The notes below the pieces were generated by a model that saw only the letters and a list, made by a program, of their open reading frames with translations, was not told the origin of the DNA and did no database searches. A DNA stretch of 64,000 nucleotides from Pseudomonas frederiksbergensis (GTDB taxonomy: Bacteria > Pseudomonadota > Gammaproteobacteria > Pseudomonadales > Pseudomonadaceae): assembly GCF_017114915.1 (NCBI RefSeq), contig NZ_JAAUOE010000003.1:206621-270620 (forward strand), read 5' to 3'. Positions 20,560 through 29,387 of the stretch are shown in pieces. The translations under genes and the position numbers were made by a program. How positions within the stretch are numbered: position 1 is the first letter of the stretch; each line of letters begins with the position of its first letter.

Positions 20560-21297
20560 ATGTCGTTCATCCACGCCAATCTGATCCACATCCTCGCCGC
20601 GCTCTGGTTTGTCGTCTGCTGGGGTGGCTATACCCGTTACGCGACATGGAAGGGGCGCGACACCGCGTGCCTGGCCAGCGTGCTGCACCTGTATCGCGAA
20701 GACTGGATGCGCCGCATGCTGCTGCGCGACAACCGCATCGCCGATGCCAGCGTGATCGGTAACCTGGAGCGCAACGCCTCGTTCTTCGCTTCCAGCACGT
20801 TGATTATCCTGGCCGGTGTTCTCACGGTGCTCGGTTCATCCGAAAGAGCGGTGTCGTTGCTGGCGGACATCCCGATGGTGCAACAGGCCTCCCAGGGCAT
20901 GTCGGAGATCAAGTTGTTGTGCCTGGCCCTGGTGTTTGTCTATGCGTTCTTTACGTTCAGCTGGTGCATGCGTCAGTACAACTTTGCGGCCATTCTCGTG
21001 GGCTCGGCACCGATGATCGGTGAGCGCCATGTGTCCGAGCAGGAGCGTAAAGCTTTTGCTTCCCGAGCGGCCCGTGTCATCTCCATGGCGGCCAATCAGT
21101 TCAACTTCGGTCTGCGTTCCTATTACTTCGGCATGAGCATGCTGGCGTGGTTCGTCAGCCCCTGGTTGTTCATGTTGATGAGTGCCGGCGTCGTGTTTGT
21201 GTTGTATCGCCGCGAGTTTCACTCCGACGTTCTTGATGTGATGGTCTATACCCCTACAGAGGCGCCATTACCTGAGGCGAACAAAGAGGCGGCTTGA
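20560..21297 (+). CDS. DUF599 family membrane protein
   Basis: A 245-residue protein with about four transmembrane segments (residues ~5-24, ~75-95, ~115-140 and ~190-215), which is the DUF599 layout; function is unknown in the family. The start at 20560 (MSFIHANLIHILAALWF) places the first helix at the N-terminus as in relatives; the frame is open upstream into the brnQ terminator but without a start signal. Its stop overlaps the next ATG (TGATG at 21295-21299), so it is coupled to the MAPEG protein. Confidence 0.85.
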   Translation: MSFIHANLIHILAALWFVVCWGGYTRYATWKGRDTACLASVLHLYREDWMRRMLLRDNRIADASVIGNLERNASFFASSTLIILAGVLTVLGSSERAVSLLADIPMVQQASQGMSEIKLLCLALVFVYAFFTFSWCMRQYNFAAILVGSAPMIGERHVSEQERKAFASRAARVISMAANQFNFGLRSYYFGMSMLAWFVSPWLFMLMSAGVVFVLYRREFHSDVLDVMVYTPTEAPLPEANKEAA

Positions 21298-21698
21298 TGA
21301 GTATTCCGTTCTGGTGTGTGTTTATCAGTGCATTGTTGATTTTCGTGGCAAAGATCCCGGTGGCCAAAGCCATGAGCGAGCAGGGCGGTTACAACAATCA
21401 CCTGCCGCGTCAGCAACAGGCGCAACTGACGGGTTTCGGTGCCCGGGCGCTGGCGGCTCACCAGAACAGTTTCGAGGCGTTCATTTTGTTTGCGGCAGGG
21501 GTGTTGATGGCGCACACCACGCAGACGGCGGGATGGCTGATCGACACGTTGGCGATCCTCTTCGTGATCACACGCATCATCTACTTGTTGTGCTATTGGG
21601 GAGATCTGGCCTGGCAGCGCAGCCTGGTGTGGTTTGTTGGATTAGTGTGTTCGTTGTTGCTGATGATTAGTCCGACTTTTAGGACAATTTTGCTCTAA
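21297..21698 (+). CDS. MAPEG family membrane protein
   Basis: A 133-residue protein with four hydrophobic segments. It has the MAPEG-type pattern: an N-terminal helix, a polar loop with NNHLPRQQQAQLTGFGARA, a helix preceded by AHQNSFEAFILF, and RIIYLLCYWGDLAWQR. Eukaryotic MAPEGs act in eicosanoid and glutathione metabolism; the role of bacterial members is mostly unknown. Translation is coupled to the preceding DUF599 gene by a TGATG overlap. It is followed by a bidirectional terminator shared with the convergent lipoprotein gene. Confidence 0.87.
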   Translation: MSIPFWCVFISALLIFVAKIPVAKAMSEQGGYNNHLPRQQQAQLTGFGARALAAHQNSFEAFILFAAGVLMAHTTQTAGWLIDTLAILFVITRIIYLLCYWGDLAWQRSLVWFVGLVCSLLLMISPTFRTILL

Positions 21699-21712
21699 CA
21701 CTTATCGCCAAT

Positions 21713-21746
21713 AAAAAGAAAACCCGCACTTGGCGGGTTTTCTTTT
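21713..21746. terminator. bidirectional terminator between convergent genes
   Basis: Stem AAAAGAAAACCCGC / GCGGGTTTTCTTTT with an A/T-rich flank on each side, so it works on both strands. Confidence 0.93.
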
Positions 21747-21762
21747 ATCCCTAAAAACGCTT

Positions 21763-22008
21763 TTAGTTTTTAGGTGCTTCCGGCGCGGCTTCTTTTGCCG
21801 CTGCTGCGCTCGATTCGGCCTGAGCTTTGGCAGCTTCGGCGTTTTCTTTTGCTGCCTCGTTCACTTTATCCTGAGCTTCGCTCATTTTTTCCTGAACTTG
21901 CTCAGTTTGTTTGGTGGCTTCTTGAGCTTTGTCCTCGGATTTTTTATCGCAGGCAGCGAGACCGAGGGAAGCGGTCAACATCAAGGCAATAGCTAAAGTC
22001 TTACGCAT
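21763..22008 (-). CDS. small alanine/glutamate-rich lipoprotein
   Basis: An 81-residue secreted lipoprotein. Signal peptide residues 1-17 end in the lipobox LGLAAC, so the mature protein begins at a lipidated cysteine. The rest is a charged helical repeat rich in Ala, Glu, Lys and Gln (DKVNEAAKENAEAAKAQAES), probably a coiled coil or extended helix on the outer membrane, comparable in style to small Pseudomonas lipoproteins such as OprI but not clearly homologous. ATG at 22008 follows AGGAGA; the longer frame upstream lacks a signal sequence. Confidence 0.8.
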   Translation of the reverse strand: MRKTLAIALMLTASLGLAACDKKSEDKAQEATKQTEQVQEKMSEAQDKVNEAAKENAEAAKAQAESSAAAAKEAAPEAPKN

Positions 22009-22165
22009 GGGGTGTTTCTCCTGATGGAAAATATCTACTGGCCTTTCGAGCACAGTGATCAGGATTAAGTTCCTCAATTCACACAGATATATATGTTTGT
22101 TTTGCCGCGGAACTTTTGCCCACTAGCCTGCTACTTTGTCCGGACACTAAGAAGAGTTTTATCAA

Positions 22166-22642
22166 ATGGCCGAAAACCCCGTTTTTGAGCGTGCGACGCG
22201 ATTCCTGTCGGCGTTGCGCCATTGTCAGGTACTCGGCATGCGCGTTCACAGCGCCAGCAGCGAAGGGTTGACGGTGGTTCTGCCGTACAGCCCGCAGATT
22301 GTTGGCAACCCGCAAACCGGAGTGATTCATGGCGGCGCGCTGACCTCGCTGATGGACACCGCCTGCGGCATGGCTACGCTCTGTGTGCTGCCCGAGTTCG
22401 AGGTCTGCCCGACACTCGACTTGCGCATTGACTACATGCACGCCGCTGAGCCGCACAAGGACGTATATGGCTTCGCCCAATGCTACCGAGTGACCACCGA
22501 CGTGATCTTCGCGCGCGGTTTTGCCTATCAGGACGACCCCGAACAGCCCATCGCCCACGTGGTGGGTACCTTCATGCGCATGGGCAAGGGCGTCAAAGGT
22601 ACTAAAAGCTTTGGTGGTGTCATTGCTGGAGGCGCGAAATGA
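22166..22642 (+). CDS. PaaI-type hotdog thioesterase (first of two)
   Basis: A 158-residue hotdog-fold protein, likely an acyl-CoA thioesterase. The family signature VIHGGALTSLMDTACG (about residues 53-68) holds the HGG turn and the catalytic acid on the central helix. Substrate is unknown. It overlaps the next gene, a second hotdog protein, by four bases (ATGA at 22639). Together they may form a heteromer or handle different acyl-CoAs. No terminator separates them from the htpG region. Confidence 0.88.
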   Translation: MAENPVFERATRFLSALRHCQVLGMRVHSASSEGLTVVLPYSPQIVGNPQTGVIHGGALTSLMDTACGMATLCVLPEFEVCPTLDLRIDYMHAAEPHKDVYGFAQCYRVTTDVIFARGFAYQDDPEQPIAHVVGTFMRMGKGVKGTKSFGGVIAGGAK

Positions 22643-23091
22643 CCGACACGTTCAAGGCGCAACTCCAGCAGGCTCATGCGCAGGGGGACTACACCTCGTT
22701 GCTGCAGCTGATTCCTTACGCCGGGTTGATCGGCGTCGAATGTTCGCGGGTGGGGGATGAGTTGCTGTTTCGTCTGCCGGCCAACAAAGACAACATTGGT
22801 AACCCTTTATTGCCGGCAATTCATGGCGGGGTGATTGCCGGTTTCATGGAGCTGTCGGCGGCGCTGCACCTGCTGATTTTCACCGGTTCGCCCGGCGTGC
22901 CGAAAATTATCGACTTTTCCCTCGACTATCTGCGCGCGGGGCAGTTTCGTGATACCTGGGCCAGATGCCAGGTTTGCCGGCAGGGTCGCCGGGTAGCCAA
23001 CGTGGCGATTACCGCCTGGCAAAGCACTGAAGCCGAGCCCATTGCCACAGCCCGGGCCCACTTCAAAATCGACGAGCCCTTGAAATCCTGA
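22639..23091 (+). CDS. PaaI-type hotdog thioesterase (second of two)
   Basis: A 150-residue hotdog protein with the motif AIHGGVIAGFMELSAA (about residues 56-71). Here the position that is Asp in the upstream paralogue is Glu in FMELSA. It starts inside the end of the first thioesterase gene, so the two are cotranslated. The two share fold and motif but are clearly divergent, which argues against a recent duplication. Its last ~15 bases overlap the sigma-32 promoter of htpG. Confidence 0.87.
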   Translation: MTDTFKAQLQQAHAQGDYTSLLQLIPYAGLIGVECSRVGDELLFRLPANKDNIGNPLLPAIHGGVIAGFMELSAALHLLIFTGSPGVPKIIDFSLDYLRAGQFRDTWARCQVCRQGRRVANVAITAWQSTEAEPIATARAHFKIDEPLKS

Positions 23092-23106
23092 TCTCAGCCC
23101 CCAACT
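23079..23106 (+). promoter_or_regulatory. sigma-32 (heat-shock) promoter of htpG
   Basis: -35 CTTGAAA (23079-23085, perfect), 13-base spacer, -10 CCCCAACT (23099-23106, one base off CCCCATNT). It begins inside the 3' end of the preceding thioesterase gene and would start transcription near 23113, 60 bases before the htpG start. The match and the target gene agree. Confidence 0.88.
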
Positions 23107-23172
23107 CTGAGGACAACCCGCCGCCGACCCTCAAGGTCGCGGCCACTGCCATCTGATTGGAGTTTGATGACC

Positions 23173-25077
23173 ATGAGTGTGGAAACTCAAAAGGAAACCC
23201 TGGGCTTCCAGACCGAGGTGAAGCAACTGCTGCACCTCATGATCCATTCGCTGTATTCCAACAAGGAAATTTTCCTTCGCGAATTGATCTCGAACGCCTC
23301 TGACGCTGTCGACAAATTACGCTTTGAAGCGCTGGCCAAGCCTGAGTTGCTGGAAGGCGGCGCTGAACTGAAAATCCGTGTGAGCTTCGACAAGGACGCT
23401 AAAACCGTCACCCTCGAAGACAACGGCATCGGCATGAGCCGTGAAGACGCGGTCACCCATCTGGGTACCATCGCCAAGTCCGGCACCGCCGATTTCATGA
23501 AACACCTGTCTGGCGATCAGAAAAAAGACTCGCACCTGATCGGTCAATTCGGTGTCGGTTTCTATTCGGCGTTCATCGTCGCCGATAAAGTCGACGTATT
23601 CAGCCGCCGTGCCGGCCTCGCTGCCAGCGAAGGCGTGCACTGGTCGTCCAAGGGCGAAGGCGAATTCGAAATTGCCACCGTCGAGAAAGCCGACCGCGGC
23701 ACCCGCATCGTCCTGCACCTGAAGTCCGGTGAAGACGAGTTCGCCGATGGCTGGCGTCTGCGCAACATCATCAAGAAGTACTCCGACCACATCGCCTTGC
23801 CGATCGAGTTGCCGAAAGAAGTGGCAGCCGTTGAAGGTGAAGAGAAGCCTGCCGTTGAGTGGGAAACCGTCAACCGCGCCAGCGCCCTGTGGACTCGCCC
23901 TCGCACTGAAGTGAAAGACGAGGAGTATCAGGAGTTCTACAAACACGTCGCTCACGATTTCGAAAATCCGCTGAGCTGGAGCCACAACAAGGTCGAAGGC
24001 AAGCTCGAGTACACCTCGCTGCTGTATGTACCGACCCGTGCGCCGTTCGATCTGTACCAGCGTGAAGCGCCCAAAGGCCTGAAGCTGTACGTACAGCGTG
24101 TGTTCGTCATGGACCAGGCCGAGTCGTTCCTGCCGCTGTACCTGCGCTTCATCAAAGGCGTGGTCGACTCCAACGACCTGTCGCTGAACGTGTCGCGGGA
24201 AATCCTGCAGAAAGATCCGATCATCGACTCCATGAAGTCGGCGCTGACCAAGCGCGTTCTGGACATGCTGGAAAAACTGGCGAAGAACGAGCCTGAGCAA
24301 TACAAGGGCTTCTGGAAAAACTTCGGTCAGGTCATGAAAGAAGGCCCGGCAGAAGATTTCGCCAACAAAGAAAAAATTGCCGGCCTGCTGCGTTTCGCGT
24401 CCACTCAGGGCGACGATGGCGAGCAGGTTGTGGGGCTGGCCGACTACCTGGCCCGCGCCAAGGAAGGTCAGGACAAGATCTACTACCTGACCGGCGAAAC
24501 CTACGCGCAAGTCAAAAACAGCCCGCACCTGGAAGTCTTCCGCAAGAAAGGCATCGAAGTGCTGCTGCTGACCGACCGCATCGACGAGTGGCTGATGAGC
24601 TACCTCAACGACTTTGACGGCAAGAGCTTTGTCGACGTGGCGCGCGGTGACCTGGACCTCGGCAATCTTGATTCGGAAGAAGACAAGAAAGCCGCGGAAG
24701 AAGTCGCCAAGTCCAAAGAGGGCCTGGTTGAGCGCCTTAAGACCGCTTTGGGTGAATCCGTCGCTGAAGTACGGGTTTCCCACCGCCTGACCGATTCCCC
24801 GGCGATTCTGGCCATCGGTGAGCAGGACCTGGGCCTGCAAATGCGTCAGATCCTCGAAGCCAGCGGTCAGAAGGTTCCGGATTCGAAGCCAATCTTCGAA
24901 TTCAACCCGGCTCACCCGCTGATCGAAAAACTCGACAACGAGCAGAGTGATGAACGCTTCGGCGATTTGTCGCACATCCTGTTCGATCAGGCAGCCCTGG
25001 CGGCCGGCGACAGCTTGAAAGACCCGGCCGCTTATGTGCGCCGTTTGAACAAGCTGCTGGTTGAACTGTCGGTTTAA
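23173..25077 (+). CDS. htpG: molecular chaperone HtpG (Hsp90)
   Basis: A 634-residue cytosolic Hsp90. The N-terminal GHKL ATPase domain shows [28 protein letters not shown] and [15 protein letters not shown]; the middle and C-terminal dimerisation domains follow, and there is no MEEVD tail, as expected in bacteria. I chose ATG at 23173 ([15 protein letters not shown]); an ATG six bases earlier at 23167 is also possible with the same GGAG. 634 residues is the P. aeruginosa length. A sigma-32 promoter and a terminator bracket the gene. Confidence 0.98.
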   Translation: MSVETQKETLGFQTEVKQLLHLMIHSLYSNKEIFLRELISNASDAVDKLRFEALAKPELLEGGAELKIRVSFDKDAKTVTLEDNGIGMSREDAVTHLGTIAKSGTADFMKHLSGDQKKDSHLIGQFGVGFYSAFIVADKVDVFSRRAGLAASEGVHWSSKGEGEFEIATVEKADRGTRIVLHLKSGEDEFADGWRLRNIIKKYSDHIALPIELPKEVAAVEGEEKPAVEWETVNRASALWTRPRTEVKDEEYQEFYKHVAHDFENPLSWSHNKVEGKLEYTSLLYVPTRAPFDLYQREAPKGLKLYVQRVFVMDQAESFLPLYLRFIKGVVDSNDLSLNVSREILQKDPIIDSMKSALTKRVLDMLEKLAKNEPEQYKGFWKNFGQVMKEGPAEDFANKEKIAGLLRFASTQGDDGEQVVGLADYLARAKEGQDKIYYLTGETYAQVKNSPHLEVFRKKGIEVLLLTDRIDEWLMSYLNDFDGKSFVDVARGDLDLGNLDSEEDKKAAEEVAKSKEGLVERLKTALGESVAEVRVSHRLTDSPAILAIGEQDLGLQMRQILEASGQKVPDSKPIFEFNPAHPLIEKLDNEQSDERFGDLSHILFDQAALAAGDSLKDPAAYVRRLNKLLVELSV

Positions 25078-25087
25078 CCGCGTTGTA

Positions 25088-25113
25088 GAAAAACCCGCTT
25101 CGGCGGGTTTTTT
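25088..25113 (+). terminator. rho-independent terminator of htpG
   Basis: AAAACCCGC-TTCG-GCGGGTTTTTT, a compact tetraloop terminator 11 bases after the stop. Confidence 0.93.
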
Positions 25114-25144
25114 CATTCTGGGGCTTTTTTACTGGGAGTCAGTC

Positions 25145-25873
25145 ATGAGCCAAATCACTGTTCGTTCCGTCGCCTATCAGATCGACGGCCAGTCGTATGA
25201 AAGCCGTTTGGCCTTCGATGCCGACCATAAGGGCCCGCGCCCCGGTCTGTTGATGGCGCCAAACTGGATGGGCGTCAGCGCCGGTGCCGAGGAAATTGCC
25301 AAATCGGTGGCAGCCAAGGGTTATGTGGTGTTGATCGCGGACCTCTATGGTCAGACGGTTCGTCCGCAGAACGGCGATGAGGCGGGCGCGGCAATGATGC
25401 CGTTGAAGAATGACCGTGTCTTGCTGCGCAAACGCATGCAGGCTGCATTCGAACAGCTGCAAGGGCAGGGCGAGGCGGCGGTCGATACCTCGAAACTGGC
25501 GACCTTCGGTTTCTGCTTTGGTGGTTGCTGTGCGCTGGAGTTGGCGCGTAGTGGTGCGCCGGTGAAAGCGGCGGTGTCGTTCCACGGCACGCTCGATACG
25601 CCAAACGTGAACGATGCGAAAAGCATCAAGGGTTCGGTGCTGGTGTTGCATGGCGCTGCCGACCCGCTGGTGCCGAAAGAGCAACTGCCGGCATTCGAGG
25701 CGGAAATGAATGCCGCCGGTGTGGATTGGCAATTACTGAGCTACGGCGGTGCGGTGCATTCGTTCACCGATCCTGGTGCCAACGTGCCGGGAACGATGAT
25801 GTATGACGCAAAGACTGCCGCTCGTGCGTTTACGTCGATGCATAACTTGCTGGATGAAGTGTTTAAAGGCTGA
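25145..25873 (+). CDS. dienelactone hydrolase family protein
   Basis: A 242-residue alpha/beta hydrolase. The dienelactone-hydrolase triad is visible: Cys124 in GFCFGGCCA, Asp173 in HGAADPLVP and His205 in GGAVHSFTDP. Family members hydrolyse dienelactone in chloroaromatic breakdown, but most chromosomal copies have unknown substrates; no aromatic-degradation genes are near. GGGAG precedes the ATG at 25145, which lies directly behind the htpG terminator. Confidence 0.9.
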   Translation: MSQITVRSVAYQIDGQSYESRLAFDADHKGPRPGLLMAPNWMGVSAGAEEIAKSVAAKGYVVLIADLYGQTVRPQNGDEAGAAMMPLKNDRVLLRKRMQAAFEQLQGQGEAAVDTSKLATFGFCFGGCCALELARSGAPVKAAVSFHGTLDTPNVNDAKSIKGSVLVLHGAADPLVPKEQLPAFEAEMNAAGVDWQLLSYGGAVHSFTDPGANVPGTMMYDAKTAARAFTSMHNLLDEVFKG

Positions 25874-25887
25874 TGGCTGCCTGACAC

Positions 25888-25920
25888 TGATCGTTCCCAC
25901 GCGGAGCATGGGGACGATCA
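25888..25920. repeat. GATCGTTCCCACGC-type intergenic hairpin repeat
   Basis: Arms TGATCGTTCCCA (25888-25899) and TGGGGACGATCA (25909-25920) flank CGCGGAGCA. This is a frequent Pseudomonas intergenic palindrome. It lies between two convergent genes and lacks a T tract, so it is a repeat that may also stall transcription. Confidence 0.75.
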
Positions 25921-25929
25921 GCCGATCAG

Positions 25930-26817
25930 TTACAGGGGAGTTGGCGGGCTTCGGTGTTTCGGCAACTCAATCCGCTCGCTTTCCCCCGGTACTGTCGGCC
26001 AATCCCCGGCCGCCCAGCGCCGGCGTGCCTCGTCGATCAATGCTGGATCACTGGCCACGAAATTCCAGTTGATCCGTCGCGGCCCATCCAGCGGCGCGCC
26101 GCCGAACAGCACGGCATGACAGTCGCTCTCTGCGGTCAGCGTCATCTCTTCCCCGGCCGGCAGCACCACTAGCGTGTAGGGCTCCAGCAGCTCGCCATCA
26201 AGCTGCGCCTCGCCGCTCAACACATACAGTGCCCGCTCTTCATGCTCGGTGGGAATCAGCAGTGTGGTCGCCGTTTGCAGGTTCAATTCGGCATACAGCG
26301 TAGGAGAAAGCACCGGAACCGGTGATTCGAGGCAAAAGCCTGACCCGGCGATCATCCGTATCTTCACGCCAAGGTTATCGTTGACGGGCAGCGTGGCAGC
26401 CGGATGGTGGCTGTAGTGTCCAGGACCCTGTTCACGGTCCTTGGGCGAAGCCAGCCAGATCTGTAAGCCGTGCATCGTCCCGCCGCTTTCTCTCAATGCT
26501 TCGGGCGTGCGCTCGACGTGGGCAATCGCACTGCCGGCGGTCATCCAGCTGACATCGCCGGCATTCACCACCTGATCGGAACCGAGGCTGTCCTTGTGCT
26601 GGATTTGCCCTTCGAACAGGTAGGTGAGGGTGGACAGGCCGATGTGCGGATGCTGACGGATGTTCATGCCTTTGCCCGGTAGGTAACGGGTTTCGAGCAT
26701 GTGGTCGAAAAACACGAATGGCCCGACGTTGCGGCATTTGGCTGACGGCAAAGGGCGAAGGATCGGCTGGCCTTCGACATCTTCGGCGCGGGGGCGGATC
26801 ACGAGCGGAGTGTTCAT
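25930..26817 (-). CDS. pirin family protein
   Basis: A 295-residue bicupin of the pirin family. The N-terminal metal site is marked by RQHPHIGLSTLTYLFEG, with His residues near 56-58 and a further His/Glu pair at AHVERTP. Bacterial pirins have been linked to quercetinase activity and to metabolic regulation, but the function here is open. An OsmC gene lies upstream in the same direction with about 60 bases between, so they may be cotranscribed. Confidence 0.9.
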   Translation of the reverse strand: MNTPLVIRPRAEDVEGQPILRPLPSAKCRNVGPFVFFDHMLETRYLPGKGMNIRQHPHIGLSTLTYLFEGQIQHKDSLGSDQVVNAGDVSWMTAGSAIAHVERTPEALRESGGTMHGLQIWLASPKDREQGPGHYSHHPAATLPVNDNLGVKIRMIAGSGFCLESPVPVLSPTLYAELNLQTATTLLIPTEHEERALYVLSGEAQLDGELLEPYTLVVLPAGEEMTLTAESDCHAVLFGGAPLDGPRRINWNFVASDPALIDEARRRWAAGDWPTVPGESERIELPKHRSPPTPL

Positions 26818-26878
26818 GGTGCATTCCAGGCTGAGCGGGTGACGCAGGGAGCATAACCCGCTTGTGCAGCGGTTGCCG

Positions 26879-27295
26879 CTATTGGCTGAAGGCGCCTTCG
26901 GACAGATGAGTCTCGATGCTGACTTCGGAAGTGGTCATCAGTTTGTGTACCGGGCAGCGGTCGGCCACGCGGTGCAGCTCGTCGCGCTGGGCGTCGGTGA
27001 GCACGCCCTTGAGCGTGAGTTTGACGTGCAGGGCATATTTACCTTTCTGCTCTTCACTGTTGTCGCGCTTGACCTCGACCCCGACACCGGTCAGTGGGAT
27101 GCCCTTCTTCTTCGCATACAGTTTCAGGGTCAGGGCCTTGCAGGCGCCGAGGGCAGCGTCGAAATAGTCATGGGGCTCTGGCGCGGTGCCTTCGCCACCG
27201 GAGGTTTTCGGCACATCGGCAAACAGTTCGTGGTCATCGATCTGGACACTGTGACGAAAACCTTCGGCGGAGACAGTATTGACGGTAACAGTCAT
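26879..27295 (-). CDS. OsmC/Ohr family peroxidase
   Basis: A 138-residue OsmC-fold protein, likely a thiol-dependent peroxidase of organic hydroperoxides. The two expected reactive cysteines are seen in LGACKALTLKLYAKK (about residue 51) and DRCPVHKLM (about residue 114). It is closer to the YhfA/OsmC branch than to Ohr by its CPVHKLM motif. It probably shares a transcript with the pirin gene downstream. Confidence 0.88.
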   Translation of the reverse strand: MTVTVNTVSAEGFRHSVQIDDHELFADVPKTSGGEGTAPEPHDYFDAALGACKALTLKLYAKKKGIPLTGVGVEVKRDNSEEQKGKYALHVKLTLKGVLTDAQRDELHRVADRCPVHKLMTTSEVSIETHLSEGAFSQ

Positions 27296-27382
27296 GGAAA
27301 ACCTCGCGGGGATCAGGAAATGTCATTCGATCAAAAAAGACCCTGAAGTTATAGAGCATTCCTTCAATTTCCCGTTCCACTT

Positions 27383-27419
27383 TCTTGCTGTGGCGAGGGG
27401 GCAAGCCACGCTCCTACAG
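27383..27419. repeat. single degenerate REP-like unit
   Basis: GTGGCGAGGGGGCAAGCCACG followed by CTCCTACAG is a variant of the Pseudomonas REP family, with a small internal palindrome (GTGGC/GCCAC). It abuts the Pho box at 27420. Confidence 0.7.
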
Positions 27420-27448
27420 TTGTCATCGTCTTGTCACCCCCGCGTCAT
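27420..27448 (+). promoter_or_regulatory. Pho box with three 11-bp half-sites
   Basis: Direct repeats at exact 11-base spacing: TTGTCAT (27420-27426), TTGTCAC (27431-27437) and GCGTCAT (27442-27448). The PhoB half-site consensus is CTGTCAT/C. It ends 33 bases before the DUF3859 start codon, a normal position for PhoB-activated transcription with a short leader. Phosphate control of that gene is predicted from this site. Confidence 0.65.
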
Positions 27449-27481
27449 ACCCTCGCGCTCATCTCAATCAAGGAGCGCACC

Positions 27482-27946
27482 ATGCATCTCACCCGTTTAA
27501 CCGCCCTGGCCACATTGATGTTCGTCAGTGGTCTGGCCAGTGCCGAAGTCCGCGTCGAGGGCCCGGTGGAATACGGCGTGTTTGCTGGCCCGAAAGCCGA
27601 ACTGCAATCGGGCGAGCGAGTTTTGCGCCGCAGTAATGAGCAGATCCAACAGACTGAAATCGTCCCCGCCAAACTGGGCACTAAATTCGGCATACGTTAC
27701 CAGTTGGCCGGCAAAGTCGCCGAAGACCAGCCACTGACCTTGCTCTATTTCACACCGGGCATTCGCACCCCGGACGGCGTGCGTCACGACAAGCTGGAAG
27801 TGACTCAAAAATTGGTGCCTGGCGCTCCACAGGACCTGATGGCCTTCGAGTTCACCGAAAGTCATGAAGTCGTTCCTGGCGAATGGCGTTTCATGGTGTT
27901 CCAGGGCGATCGTCTACTGGCTCAGCAACGCTTTACCGTGCGCTGA
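27482..27946 (+). CDS. DUF3859 family secreted protein, probable Pho regulon member
   Basis: A 154-residue protein with a Sec signal peptide (residues 1-21, cut near LASAEV), so periplasmic or exported. The rest is beta-rich and ends GEWRFMVFQGDRLLAQQRFTV, which fits the DUF3859 family of unknown function. AAGGAG lies just before ATG at 27482. The upstream region has a three-half-site Pho box, suggesting induction by phosphate shortage. It is a single-gene unit with a shared terminator downstream. Confidence 0.82.
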   Translation: MHLTRLTALATLMFVSGLASAEVRVEGPVEYGVFAGPKAELQSGERVLRRSNEQIQQTEIVPAKLGTKFGIRYQLAGKVAEDQPLTLLYFTPGIRTPDGVRHDKLEVTQKLVPGAPQDLMAFEFTESHEVVPGEWRFMVFQGDRLLAQQRFTVR

Positions 27947-27972
27947 TCGCTCCCACGACGAAACGCCAGACG

Positions 27973-28002
27973 AAAAAAAGCCCCGCGTTTGCGGGGCTTT
28001 CA
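27973..28002. terminator. bidirectional terminator between convergent genes
   Basis: AAAGCCCCGC / GCGGGGCTTT stem with an A tract on the left and TTTCAT on the right; it serves the DUF3859 gene and, on the minus strand (T7 tract), the DUF3108 gene. Confidence 0.9.
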
Positions 28003-28014
28003 TGTCGATCCGGA

Positions 28015-28728
28015 TCAGCTGCCTTTGACCGTCTTGCCGTTGACCGTGCCGTCGAGGAGCATGATGTTGTACTCCTTGCCGTCGGTTTCGACCTGTTGCA
28101 GACGGACCAGCAGGTAATCCCAGTCCTTGGCGAACCACAGCACGGTGATGCGCTTGCTTTGTGTCGGATCGCGCACGCGCTCGACCTTGATCGCATCGAT
28201 CTGGCCAGCCTTGGTGTCGACTTTCTCCGAGCCCAGCACGCGGAAGTCATAAGTATCGACTTCGCCGTCATCGACGACCTGATAGCTCATGCTTTTTTTG
28301 CCGGCGGCCACGTCGTGCTGCAGCGCCAGTTGATAGGTGGACTTGTCGACCATGCCGCGGTTGAGCGGGAGCTTGACAGCGTCACCACGATCGGTGCCGG
28401 TGACCATCTTGTTGGTCCAGTCGAAGTCCAGATCAGCCTTCTTGGCTTTGCCCAGGCCTCCACGTTCGAAGTGGTAGGACTGCGGCAGCAATGTGTCCTT
28501 GTCCAGGGTCAGGGTGCTTTCTTCGGTCAGGCTGGCGATCATCATCGACGCCTTGAAGCTGAGTTTCCAGACGCCGTTGGCTTCCTTGGTCAGGCTGCGT
28601 TCAGCGGTGCCGCTCATGGGTAACTGCTTCCAGTCGGCGGTGTAGCTGGCGGAGAAGGGTTGAAGCTCCGCGGCCTGCGCAAACGGCAGGGCGAGCAGAG
28701 CGCAAGCGAAGAGCAGGGCGCGACGCAT
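28015..28728 (-). CDS. DUF3108 family secreted protein
   Basis: A 237-residue protein with a Sec signal peptide (residues 1-19, cut after AQA). The mature part is beta-rich (FSASYTADWKQLPMSGTAER, LTLDKDTLLPQSYHF) and matches DUF3108, periplasmic proteins of unknown function often found next to purN/purM in Pseudomonas. It starts eight bases after the purN stop, so purM-purN and this gene form one minus-strand unit. Confidence 0.88.
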   Translation of the reverse strand: MRRALLFACALLALPFAQAAELQPFSASYTADWKQLPMSGTAERSLTKEANGVWKLSFKASMMIASLTEESTLTLDKDTLLPQSYHFERGGLGKAKKADLDFDWTNKMVTGTDRGDAVKLPLNRGMVDKSTYQLALQHDVAAGKKSMSYQVVDDGEVDTYDFRVLGSEKVDTKAGQIDAIKVERVRDPTQSKRITVLWFAKDWDYLLVRLQQVETDGKEYNIMLLDGTVNGKTVKGS

Positions 28729-28736
28729 AAAATCTC

Positions 28737-29387
28737 CTAGGTTCGAATCAAGTGGCCGCTGGCCGCGAGTAGCTGTCCGTCCAGTAAAGCACCTTGTTCG
28801 CCAAGTGATAGACGACCTTCGGCAAACCAGCGCACGGCCATCGGGTAGATCAGGTGTTCCTGGGTATGGACTCGCTGCGCCAGACTCTGCGCCGAATCGT
28901 GCAACTCTACCGGTATTACTGCCTGTACGACCAGTGGTCCGCCATCGAGTTCCTCGGTGACGAAGTGCACGGAGCAGCCGTGTTCAGTGTCGCCGGCCTC
29001 CAGCGCGCGCTGATGAGTGTGTAACCCTTTGTATTTGGGCAACAGCGAGGGATGGATGTTGAGCAGGCGCCCCTGATAGTGGCGTACGAAGTCAGCGCTG
29101 AGAATGCGCATGAAACCGGCCAGTACCACGAGTTTGGGATTGAAGGCGTCGATCAGTTCGATCAGCGCGGCATCGAAGGCCTCGCGACCTTCGAAAGCCT
29201 TGTGATCCAGGGTGCGGGTGTCGATACCCGCGTCCCTGGCGCGTTGCAGGCCGTAGGCGTCGGCGCGGTTGGAAATCACCGCAGCGATGCGAACCGGGCT
29301 GTCGCCGGTCCGCGTGCTGTCGATCAAGGCCTGCAAGTTACTGCCGGTGCCGGATAGCAGCACCACCACATCACAGGTTTTAGGCAT
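28737..29387 (-). CDS. purN: phosphoribosylglycinamide formyltransferase
   Basis: A 216-residue enzyme of purine synthesis that formylates GAR with 10-formyl-THF. Visible motifs are VLLSGTGSNLQALID at the N-terminus (phosphate binding), and the catalytic Asn/His/Asp set in LLNIHPSLLPKYKG, HTHQRAL and VTEELDGGPLVVQ. It starts within the purM stop (TGATG), so the two are cotranslated. Length matches E. coli PurN. Confidence 0.97.
   Translation of the reverse strand: MPKTCDVVVLLSGTGSNLQALIDSTRTGDSPVRIAAVISNRADAYGLQRARDAGIDTRTLDHKAFEGREAFDAALIELIDAFNPKLVVLAGFMRILSADFVRHYQGRLLNIHPSLLPKYKGLHTHQRALEAGDTEHGCSVHFVTEELDGGPLVVQAVIPVELHDSAQSLAQRVHTQEHLIYPMAVRWFAEGRLSLGEQGALLDGQLLAASGHLIRT

Noticed and set aside
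23164..23172. TTG at 23164 as the htpG start
   Set aside because: ATG at 23167 or 23173 fits the GGAG better, and [10 protein letters not shown] is the usual N-terminus.
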